NCBI GenBank assembly: GCA_903813345.2
Contig: CAIIXF020000005.1
Coordinates: 28,091,375 to 28,155,374, forward strand
Direction: 5' to 3'
Source of the DNA: Owenia fusiformis
Taxonomy: Eukaryota; Annelida; Polychaeta; Sabellida; Oweniidae
Length of the DNA stretch: 64,000 nt
Both the position numbers and the translations under genes were made by a program. Below the pieces are notes generated by a model. It ran no database searches. It was not told where the DNA came from and saw only the letters and a program-made list of their open reading frames with translations. Positions 55,601-64,000 of the stretch are shown here, piece by piece (within the stretch, counting starts at the first letter, position 1; every line of letters begins with the position of its first letter).

Positions 55601-58600
55601 GCTGCTCATTCAATAAAGAAACTTTGATTCAACACAGAAATCTAATTTTCCAACACAAGAATCAATGTGAATATCATATTTAAGCCTAATAACCATGCAA
55701 CACAAAAGTCTAATTATATAACATTAAAGTCTCATACCTTTATAGAACACAGAAGTCTAATACCTATATATTTGCAACACAGACCTATGTGTTGAGCACA
55801 GAAGTCTAATATACTAGTATATATATTTGTTCAACGAGCTCTCTGATACCTGTATGTTATACCCAGAATTGTAATACCTATCAAAGGCTTGAGGTAAACA
55901 TGTACAGGTTTATTTCCCACAGCTGTCTCATATGTATACCATTACATACAGGTATTCCATTTTACATTTTCTACCATCATCATAGCCAAGCACAAATCTC
56001 TCAAAAAACTTGTTTGTAACATTGAAAGTCTTGTTTTCTGATTTGCTTTGTTATCACAATAACATGTGAAATGCTGGCTGGAAGAGGGGTGGTAGTTGAG
56101 CCGCATGTGTATACCAGGTACTCATATGGTTCAACGCAGGGTGCATTGACCTGCGCTGGTATTGAATCATCTTGCCACTTTACTTTAGCCAACACATGCT
56201 AAATTTACAAAGCCATTGCCCAATCTGAAAGAGATCTTGTTCAAAATGGATGCATTTCTGTATTTCTTACATCATGACTTTGAAGAATCAGTTGGATGGT
56301 TCGATATTATATTTTTTCAATATTATGGGATATTCTAAGATTAAAAATGTAATTACTGGCAGTCTGTTTGATGTTATTCTGATCAGAATTGTTAGGTTGA
56401 ATACCCCTGAGTTATATCAAGATTAATGTTAATGGCAGATGATTAATTACAACAGAGAGTCTATATTACATATTAGCAGCCTCTAGTCTTGGATTAGGCA
56501 CCTATGTTGTACCCCCCCCCCCCATTCACACACACAAACAAACACTGAGTAGTGTAGTTAGTCTTGAGTCAAGCCTCTAGACCAACCTCCAAGTAGTGAG
56601 GTGTATTCAGGTCACAACTGGACTATAGGAGAGTTGGTAAGGGTCAGAGACTTGATACAAGACTTCAAAAAACAGGTTCACTAAAGTCTATTGTTCAGGC
56701 TAAGTTCATTCAGAAGAAATCTTGTATCAGGTTTATCTCTCCACTCATACTGACAATCTTTACAATGATACTCTCAGATGATGGTCTTTTCAAAATTGCT
56801 CTTACAATAATGCTCTCACATGGCAGGCTTCAGTATTCTCACCAGCAACTGGTTACAAATTTATCATTCTACCAGATAAGAAATGTCCAAAACTTGTTGC
56901 ATTTGTGCCAATCATGTTTATTAAGCTCTTTTAGAACACCATGGCATTTTCAGAAGTTTCTAGACAGAAGTCAATTCTTGATGCTAATCTGGAAACAAAA
57001 AGCCTACACCTGAAAGGAAATCACAACATTGTGCTTTTATAGCCTCCAAGACATATTATTATTTAGTGTTTTAGCTTAGAAGCACACCAGTTCATCAGCT
57101 TATCTTGTTTTCCTGCCAATGCCCTCTGATTTAAAGACTACAGCTTCTAATAGAACCAATTTGTACTGGCTTTTATCATAGATCATATTTTTTTATTAAT
57201 CATTTGGGAATTTCTCTTTGGAATTTTATGAAGGCATTGTCTTGGCATGCTACCATAGACAATGAACTTTTTGTTTTTCATGACCTCTGAAATAATCCAT
57301 ATCTCTGCCAGGAATTGTGATTGAATAATGTGTATGCCATATTATGATAATTTACAATCCCAAATGTTGCAGCAAATTGAATCTTTTCAACTATGGCCTC
57401 TCCTAAGAGGGGGGTTACCAACTGAATTTGTTAGAGCCACCTGGTTTTGTACACAGATGATGTTGAATCATTGTACATTTACAGTTTCAAATATAATTAG
57501 ATGATCTTTATTTTCGTTCAGTATTCTGCAGTTTCTCTGTAGAGAATGTTAAAGGTCATGAGCTGGTATCAGAATGTGTGAGTGCTCAGATGTATGGATG
57601 CTATATTTACCTTCATTTGCAGCATCACCCTTGCAAAGAAACAAACCATATTGCCAGAAAATATAAATATGCACAGTTTTAATACATCTTTGATTACCAT
57701 CTAGAAACAAATTGATAGTTGATTAGTCGATGTTGTCTTGATGTAAGAACAAAAAGCAATAGATATTCGGAGAGACCTTGATCTTGGAAGATGTTTGCAA
57801 GGACACATAGTGTGATTAACTCTTGGCTGGATCTTCTCCATATATCTCAGTGATCATATTCTTGCTGCTGTATCACTCCAGCTGTCTTGAAATTATATTC
57901 TCTAAATTATTAATTAAGTCCTTTGGTTTTCAGTTGTTTCATATGATAGGATATGATGTTTTTGATTTTTCCTTGCTGACTTTTTTATAAGTTCTGGTTT
58001 ATATATATTTTTAACCTTGGCAGCCATGTTTTAGTTGATCCATGGAATGCTTCTATCATCAATGTGTCATGGTTGAGAGGATCTATACCTGCTTGGTTCA
58101 AACAAAATTTTGTATCTTGTGGTCTGTAAATTTTGGTCAGGCTTGGTCTATAGCCCCTGTACCCCCTCCCTCTTATACTTCCAGAGTAATAGAGAGGTGG
58201 TGTACAGGTGCTAAGCTCTTGGTACAAAACAGTTTCCAAGTCTATTCTTGTGTTGGTCTCTGAGTTACATTGTGACATGGAAAATTACTAGCTATGATAA
58301 TCAAGAAATGGGTGGTTAGTTTCTGCCAGTATCAGGCTTAATATTATGTTGTTCTCTATCTTATGTAGTTAAACTGCTCATCCTTCATTGCCCAGAACAC
58401 CTAAAACAATCAGATCTTGGCACAGATCATGCTCTGGATCTGCAAGAATTTCAACTCAAATAAAGGAACATATTAAATTCCTTGCCAACATGATTACAAG
58501 ACTGCCTAACCACACTCAGGAAAAGATCATAATAGGTAAAATAGAAGTAAGCATTTCTTACGAATTCAATGCTTGGGAAATACTTAGGAGAAAACAGCTG

Positions 58601-61600
58601 ATCATTTCTAAGGAATTGATGGACTGATTTTATTAATAACCAGAAATAAACATATGTATCCATGCAGCTTCAGATTAGTGGTTGTACTGAGTCTGGCTAT
58701 GTTAATATATGATAACATAAATGTAGGTGTGTCTAAGAATATTATCTTTGTGATTATTTAGCTGCTGAATCTGGCTATTAGTATCAAGATTAAAATTACA
58801 TAGATCAGGTATGTAAACTGTGTATTGAGTAAATTAGAAAACAGGACCCATCATCTTAGATATTTATCTTACCTTCATGTATCTGTATCTCTGAATATGT
58901 GATATGATGATATAGGGTATTTGCATCCTCTGAACACAGGCCTCCAGAACCCGTACCTCCTTCTCTTGGAAGAAGGAAGGAACTTAGTGGGTGATGTTTG
59001 GAACACTGCGTTCGGAGGACGGGTACTTGCTTTATTAACTAAAGTTGGTATTTCCATTTGACCTTCATATCAAGGTCACGAAGCCCTGCATAGTTCTTAA
59101 TTTATTGACTATCTTAAATTATCTGAATTTTGATATCTCCCTTGTGCTGATATTTTATCTGGTTCATCCTACATCATGAAATGGTACTGATAAATATACA
59201 TTTATGATGTTTTACGAGACCATCGTCACCCGGGAGTCAAAGGAAGAGAAGATTAATGAATCTCATGTCAATGCTCATTATGATAAACGATGACATCTCA
59301 TATTTCTTCTCAGCCATGGTGAAACAGAAAGATGTTATGAGTATCAGAATGCCAATGTAGAATGCATATGTAAATTGGCATGATCCAAGATCTTTTTGAG
59401 CAGAGGAGACCTAGAATGAACAAAGTATTTTTTAGAAACCGCTGGGCCAAAATGTATTATATTGCCGACCTATTTATGTTGTTGTTTTATAAACCTAGAA
59501 AAAAAAATATTAACTGGATGACCAATGTGCCAGCCTTTAGCTCAGGTACTTATACTATGAAACCCAAGATATTTTCTGTCTATTACTTAGCTAAAATGGT
59601 GCTAGTATCATCGTTCTGATTATTTTTCTGATTGAAGTGTTCAAGTAGAGTAAAGAGCATGCACTATGTTAAGTGTCCACTGGGAATAAATCTTGGAAAA
59701 GAAAACTCCACTATCTTCATAATTTTGAAGTAACAAAAACAAAACGTTGATCTTGTAGCCGATTTTGCTCTCGTAGTTATCATATTATGAAGGAATAACT
59801 AATATTGGCTAGTAAAGTCTCAATTAGGTGGTTTAATATGATCTAATATACAAGCATGTGATGACCTTCACACTTAGAGACTAGATCTGTTTACATCTAA
59901 TAAAAGCAGTAACCAAGTGGTTTAATTAATGAAATACCATGATATATTAGGCACCACCTTCATTTCTGGTCATTTCATTGGAGATAAGACTATTAAACCT
60001 GCACATCGCTCCAAAACGCAATCTTGGGTTGTTTCGGGGGTGAACTTTATCATTTTGAGCTTAATGAAAGATTATAGAATGATGAACAAATGGGGCAAAT
60101 CTTGTGTAGAAATACTTACGTTAAATGTGTCATTTCAAAGATTATTCATTGAATTGCTTCGATCGGCGCTGACGATATGATTTTGAAAAGGTTTCTAAAT
60201 GAAGAATGTGACGTCACTTCCGAATCATAGCTTTTAAAATAAGTAGCGTTTAATTACTTCCACCTTGCATAATAACACCGTAGTCTAGCGGTACAATTCT
60301 CGCTTAGCACGCGGGAGGCCCGGGTTCGAATCCCGCATTCGCCTTTTTGTTTTTTTTAACGAAATGATTGTTCTTTGATATAACGCAGAAAAAAACAATT
60401 TTTATTTACATAAACTTTATATTAGAGCTTAAAAATGTAAAAACAATATATGTCAACATATTGCGTTTTGGAGCGATGTGCAGGTTTAAGTAAAAGCATG
60501 AGGTATTTGTAGAAACTAGAAGCAGGTCAGAAGCAAGTCAGAGGTCAAACTGGGCATTTAATAAAGAGAGTAGTTGTTTGTGAAAGATACTTCTCCAGAT
60601 GTTAGTTTGTTGTTCTCCTGTTAAGTACTTTCTTCAAGTAAAGAATAATGGACAAGCAATTAATCAAGAACATGTAGCTTGTTATAACACACAGGAAGGA
60701 TTGTTCTAAAAAGGGACTGCTATATAAGCTATAATAGCTCCACCATTTCTCTATCTCTCTGTATGAGGATTGCTATTATACTATGTGCTATTGAAAATCA
60801 CTTTTTGACCTAGATAAAAATTACTTTTTGAGCTATGAATATCACTCCAGGAGCTCTGTAAAGTATTAAGTTACCCCTTGCAACTTAAATGAACTCGCAG
60901 CAGTTATGATAGGCAATAATGAATCCTAATTTGCAGATGGTCATAACAAGACTACCAAGGTTTTATGATTTGAGATATGTATAAAGCAAATGCATCTACC
61001 AAGGTTTTATGATTTGAGATATGTATAAAGCAAATGCATCGTGGGCATTATGTCGCTCGGATCAGTCCTTGGTATGATTATGGTATTTCGATTCTCCCTT
61101 TTTGGCTGTATATTATGTACAGTAAAACCTGTAAAGTGGAACACTCTGCAAATGGAACACCTCCATAATTGGAACACTTTTAAATGTCCTGCAATCTATC
61201 AGCTTATTGTTAAATGATCCTCTGTAAGTGGAACACCTCCCAAGTGTACTTAGATACAAAGGTGTTTCTACATCAGGGTTTACTTATAGATGTTACACTC
61301 TTGAATTCCCTCTTCCGTTAACTTTAAAATGTCAGATGTTAACCTATGTTTAGAAAACGATGCCTATTTCATTTATATCTCACAAAAATGGCAAGGAAAT
61401 TTTGCAATTTCAGTATTATGAAAGTTGGTCGATGTCAAGCATTTACTTGACTGTCGGACTATGTTTTATAATATTCTTTGTCATTAATTGCAGCCAGTGT
61501 GGAATTATATTTACAGGTTTATAGCTATTCTTTTTAGAACAGTTCTCTGGTTAGACTGCCTATAATACTCCCTTTCACAGTTTCTCGCCTAATTGCATCA

Positions 61601-63958
61601 CGTTGGAAATTGGAAAAAATTGTGTTTGGCATGTACCAACCAATCAATATTTTAGTTGAATTTTTGAACTGAAATTTTTGTCATCACCACAAGTGGTGAC
61701 ATATTGTTATAGTCTCCAACTTTTGTGTTCAGCATTTGGTATTCGGTGACTGTAACAGCATTTGGCAGTCAGCGTCTGTAACAAATGGCAGTTAGTGACA
61801 TTCTGCATGCTAATGCCTTGTTACCTTTTCCCGGTTCAGAGTAATTGATTATGAGGCTATATTACCCATAGGTTGATAAATTGAGACTTGAAATTAAACA
61901 GGATTGTAAAGTGAACCTTCTTATCATGTAATTTGATGTAATTTAGCCTTACTAAATTATATGTTTTCGTGATCCATGATGTTTATACTTGCCATATATT
62001 TGCTATTGTTACATAGATTACGCTAACTATTGTTGGCAAAAACAAGACAATCTTGATGTAAAATTACTAAATCCCATGTTTTTGTGATTTCAGATCTTCC
62101 TTAGAGAGTTAATTTCAAATGCCTCAGATGCGCTAGACAAAATACGATTTTTATCTCTAACTGATCCAGATGCGCTAAAAGCTACAGATGAAATGACTAT
62201 AAAAATAAAGGTAAGAGACTTTTTAATCTTATGTTTAGAGTTATTGATTGAACGTTTGTTACATGCTTGAAGGCATATTTTTAATGTTCTTAAACAAATT
62301 GAGTTTAAAAATCTTTTTGAGTAAGGTTATTTAGCTGCAATCAATGTACATTTTAAGCTATTGTGGCTTACATCTAGACTGCAGATATATCAGTTTTTTT
62401 CTTTTTTTGTTGGTTGATAATTTTCTTATTCTTGTTGTCTTGGATATTTTAGGCAGATAAAGAAAATCATGTCCTACACGTCACAGATACTGGAATAGGT
62501 ATGACAAGGAATGATCTCATTAACAATCTCGGAACGATTGCTAAGTCTGGAACTAGTGACTTCTTGAAGAAAATGGAGGATGGCTCATCTGAAGGTGTCG
62601 AGATGAATGATCTTATCGGACAATTTGGAGTTGGATTTTACTCCTCTTTCTTAGGTATGTAAATATTGAAGATGATATTGAGTCATCAATTGTGTCAGGG
62701 AAATGATGTTCAAATGTTTGAAATAAAGAGTATAAGATTTGATCTATATAAATATGTTTAGTATTTCATCAAGGTCCTCTCATTTAAATCTACCCACATT
62801 GTAGTTTAAAGGATGTAAAGAGTAGGAATATTGCGGGAACAGTATATGTAGGAATAGTATATGTTTATTCTCACACTCCATCTGATCCCAACATACATAC
62901 TGTGATTGTTCTTCAGTTGCTGACACTGTCGTGGTTACCTCCAAAAATAATGATGATGACCAATATATCTGGGAATCAGATGCTAGCTCTTTCTCTATCG
63001 CTAAGGATCCCCGTGGCAACACCCTGCCCCGTGGTACCACCATCAGGTAAGTTACTGATGTATTCTCTGGGTGTTCTCTCACACCACATGTTTTGTGTGC
63101 CAACAAGTGAAATAATCATTGGCTGATTTTGGGTTGTACATAAATTATATTGCATTTGTCTGCTTCACAATCTTACTACCTCTTAATAGGCTATAAAAAT
63201 GTTAATCGAATAAAACATTTAAATAATTTTAACAAAAATGGAAGTTACAGTTAAGGAAAATAATAATCATATACTACATTATTTTCATTTTTTTTATTTC
63301 AGCCTTCACCTGAAGGAAGAAGCCCATGACTTCCTTGAGCCAAACTCTCTAAAAGACCTTGTGAAGAAATACAGTCAGTTCATCAACTTCAACATCTACA
63401 TCTGGGAGAGCAAGGTACACATTCATTCAAGATTTGATATAATATTTATTCAGAAAAACCATTCAAAATATAAATGTCTGTACATTTCAGTTAGCCATAT
63501 AAAGTATAATAGTTGCGTGATATGGTCAGTATGGTAAAGCTTATCATTTTCCGTTATTTGCGCCAAATATTTATGATATCTTATCATATTCATTAATTCA
63601 AGGTGATGTGGAATGTTAACAGCCAAAATAATGCCAAAATATTAACTTGGCTTCCAAAAAGTTACTTTCTTTCTTTTGTCAATTTATCCTTTACTTGCAT
63701 TTAACTTTACTGATTTATGCTTATTTAACTTTTACTCACTTGAACCTTTCAGACTGAAACAGTCGAGGAGCCCATTGATGAAGATGAAGAGGAGGCTGAG
63801 AAGCCAGCTGATGCTGAGGAGGAGAAAGCTGATGAGGATGAAGATGAAGCTAAGGTTGAAGAGGAGAAGGAAGAGGATAAACCAAAGACCAAGAAGGTTG
63901 AAAAGACCACTTGGGATTGGGTCCTCATGAATGAGAACAAACCCCTTTGGACCAGAAA
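49655..63958 (+). CDS. HSP90B1: Endoplasmin (GRP94, ER Hsp90), first 8 coding exons; gene runs off the window
   Basis: Coding exons: 49655-49706, 51154-51241, 54971-55112, 62094-62210, 62453-62654, 62917-63046, 63303-63414, 63753-63958, all GT-AG and in phase, giving 349 complete codons. The final GTAAGT donor at 63959 shows that the gene continues. A signal peptide ([19 protein letters not shown]) leads into an acidic pre-N segment. The Hsp90 ATPase domain then has the family signature YKNKEIFLRE (90-99), catalytic Glu99, Asn103 and Asp106 in [20 protein letters not shown] (145-150), GTIAKSG and GQFGVGFYS (189-197). The acidic charged linker (about 285-325) precedes [17 protein letters not shown], the start of the middle domain. 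These mark the ER paralogue, which folds secreted and membrane proteins in the ER lumen. The C-terminal dimerisation domain and the retention signal are beyond the window. Intron 3 is about 7 kb. Confidence 0.97.
49707..51153 (+). other. HSP90B1 intron 1
   Basis: 1.45 kb, no exon seen. A weak duplication lies at about 50310-50525: 'CATCTGCAGATGACTTTAAA' and 'CATCTACAGATAGAGTAAAA', each followed by AATCATCTT and by a CAGATGTTGC word. Confidence 0.5.
51242..53068 (+). other. HSP90B1 intron 2, proximal part
   Basis: No exon, tRNA or clear element. 'TAGTCTTG'-type fragments near 51375 and 51600 recall the short inverted-repeat family at 18330. The rest looks like single-copy AT-rich sequence. 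Confidence 0.4.
53078..53307. mobile_element. MITE with 9-bp TSD (MULE-like), copy 2
   Basis: Ends CAAGGAGGATTGGCTCCCAG ... GGAGCCAATCCTCCTTG, flanked on both sides by GTGACAGAT (53069-53077 and 53308-53316), an exact 9-bp duplication. Inner sequence (GAGATGTCGTGATTT, TTTCAAAACTCACAAGAAATG) pairs with parts of the next copy. No coding content. In HSP90B1 intron 2. Confidence 0.9.
53413..53716. mobile_element. MITE with 9-bp TSD (MULE-like), copy 3
   Basis: Ends CAAGGAGGATTGGCTCCCAG ... CTGGGAGCCAATCCTCCTTG, flanked by GACAGTGCT (53404-53412 and 53717-53725), an exact 9-bp duplication. 304 bp, the longest of three copies. The interior contains AAATGGCGGCTGTTGG, also in the copy at 34088. Only 105 bp separates it from copy 2. 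Confidence 0.92.
54340..54560. repeat. 'GAACACCTCTCAATATGAAC' repeat (copy D) with internal duplication
   Basis: The phrases 'AATCTACCTTTGAAGTAACTTTGAAATG' and 'AATCTACCATTGAAGTAACGTTGAAATG' (shown here in parts: CTACC-TTGAAGTAAC) occur twice about 100 bp apart. Each is followed by -GAACAC- or -AAACAC- words, and the end ACAGGTTTTACATAC resembles the terminus of the 10797 family. Confidence 0.45.
54590..54612. repeat. Poly-C/poly-A junction
   Basis: A run of C followed directly by A-rich sequence (ACCCCCCCCCCCCCCC then AAAAAAAA). Similar C tracts occur at 18359, 18594, 39299 and 56512. They are likely unstable and a source of sequencing error. Confidence 0.7.
55113..59992 (+). other. HSP90B1 intron 3, proximal 4.9 kb
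   Basis: No exon with splice sites and no recognisable protein. Around 55690-55870 a loose array of 'ACACAGAAGTCTAATACCTATATA'-like words (seen in parts: CACAGAAGTCTAAT) repeats about five times. Around 56465-56665 and 58110-58260 are C-rich fragments of the 'AGTCTTG' type. At 58920-59040 'CCAGAACCCGTACCTCCTT' resembles 4018-4042. Confidence 0.4.
59993..60489. mobile_element. TTAA-bounded inverted-repeat element carrying a tRNA-like gene
   Basis: The 30-bp left end (59993-60022, TTAAACCTGCACATCGCTCC ...) is repeated exactly inverted at 60460-60489. The outermost four bases at each end are TTAA, so the element can be read as flanked by a TTAA target duplication, as for piggyBac-type transposons, with TIRs of 26 bp. 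The middle, 497 bp overall, has no transposase. It does hold a Pol III tRNA-like cassette with a T-run terminator. It lies in HSP90B1 intron 3. Confidence 0.8.
60274..60343 (+). tRNA. tRNA-like sequence (anticodon AGC by fold), acceptor stem broken
   Basis: A box TAGTCTAGCGG (60281-60291) and a perfect B box GGTTCGAATCC (60323-60333) are present. The anticodon stem CTCGC/GCGGG encloses TTAGCAC, so the anticodon reads AGC (Ala). The T arm is CGGG-TTCGAAT-CCCG. A TTTTTG-TTTTTTTT terminator follows at once. The 5' acceptor strand (AACACCG) does not pair with the 3' strand (ATTCGCC), and the T stem has one C/C mismatch. Pol III transcription is plausible, but a functional, aminoacylated tRNA is not. 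The body also resembles tRNA-Pro-type genes. Confidence 0.6.
60952..61039. repeat. Perfect 44-bp tandem duplication
   Basis: Two adjacent copies begin CTACCAAGGTTTTATGATTT at 60952 and 60996 with no differences visible. A recent duplication in HSP90B1 intron 3. Confidence 0.9.
61117..61285. repeat. MITE-like 'GTGGAACACC' element (copy E)
   Basis: Starts TACAGTAAAACCTGTAAAGT and repeats TGGAACAC words four times. It ends near CAGGGTTTACTTATAG, an imperfect inverted partner. Family of the element at 10797. Confidence 0.55.
61686..61830. repeat. 'GTCACCAC ... GTGGTGAC' dispersed element, copy 3 (reversed)
   Basis: CACCACAAGTGGTGACATAT, TTGTTATAGTCTCCAACTTT, then TCTGTAACAAATGGCAG, GTGACATTCTGCATGCTAAT and GCCTTGTTA. 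This is the reverse complement of the order in copies 1 and 2, and carries extra repeats of a CTGTAACA-CATTTGGCAG word in the middle. Confidence 0.6.
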
Positions 63959-64000
63959 GTAAGTGACTTAAAGGGCATCTGAAACTCACTGAAAATAACA

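Noticed and set aside
60274-60343. Functional tRNA-Ala gene
   Set aside because: The acceptor stem does not pair and the T stem has a mismatch. It is kept as a tRNA-like sequence only.
63676-63930. Arg/Lys-rich ORF near the right edge
   Set aside because: It is a different frame of the acidic-linker exon of endoplasmin. The true frame joins exons 63303-63414 and 63753-63958 in phase.

Overview
The window is animal nuclear DNA. Genes have many short exons with GT-AG introns, intergenic and intronic sequence is AT-rich, and families of DNA transposons, MITEs, satellites and a tRNA-derived SINE are everywhere. Element types such as the array of about 163 bp repeats with a GGACGGAC-rich tail resemble those of marine invertebrates (molluscs, brachiopods, annelids, hemichordates or similar). 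The sequence alone does not fix the species.

Three protein genes can be read exon by exon, with splice phases that agree throughout. (1) Plus strand, 3615-12034: a complete ten-exon gene for a 335-residue seven-bladed WD40 protein. Its sixth intron holds a 2.2 kb long-inverted-repeat element that carries an isolated antisense C2H2 zinc-finger exon. (2) Minus strand, 44125-19293: a complete 17-coding-exon gene for a protein of about 1701 residues with the order DUF4062, NACHT-type NTPase, winged-helix-like region, TPRs and a long basic disordered tail. I identify it as a TTC41-type (nephrocystin-3-like) STAND protein. Its probable 5' noncoding exon and TATA promoter lie near 46.5-46.65 kb. (3) Plus strand, 49655-63958 and running off the window: the first eight coding exons of endoplasmin (HSP90B1/GRP94), with signal peptide, complete ATPase domain, acidic linker and the start of the middle domain. 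Its promoter has an exact ER-stress element, CCAAT-N9-CCACG in reverse orientation.

Layout: 1-3.6 kb, no gene; 3.6-12.0 kb, WD40 gene; 12.2-12.9 kb, 24-bp minisatellite; 13.1-13.7 kb, mariner-type MITE; 13.8-19.3 kb, gene-poor and repeat-rich; 19.3-46.6 kb, TTC41-like gene with two mariner copies, a pearl-like tandem-repeat element and a MULE-like MITE in its introns; 48.4-49.0 kb, an unexplained compact promoter with a short intronless unit; 49.5-64 kb, HSP90B1 with large introns holding two more MULE-like MITEs and a TTAA-flanked inverted-repeat element that contains a tRNA-like Pol III cassette.

The TTC41-like gene and HSP90B1 are divergent neighbours, the same pairing known in mammals (TTC41 was once named Gnn, for Grp94 neighbour). 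This suggests an ancient bilaterian linkage. I found no clear novel multi-gene system. The most unusual items are the zinc-finger-carrying long-TIR element, the tRNA-carrying TTAA element, the 9-bp-TSD MITE family and the unexplained TATA/CRE promoter unit.
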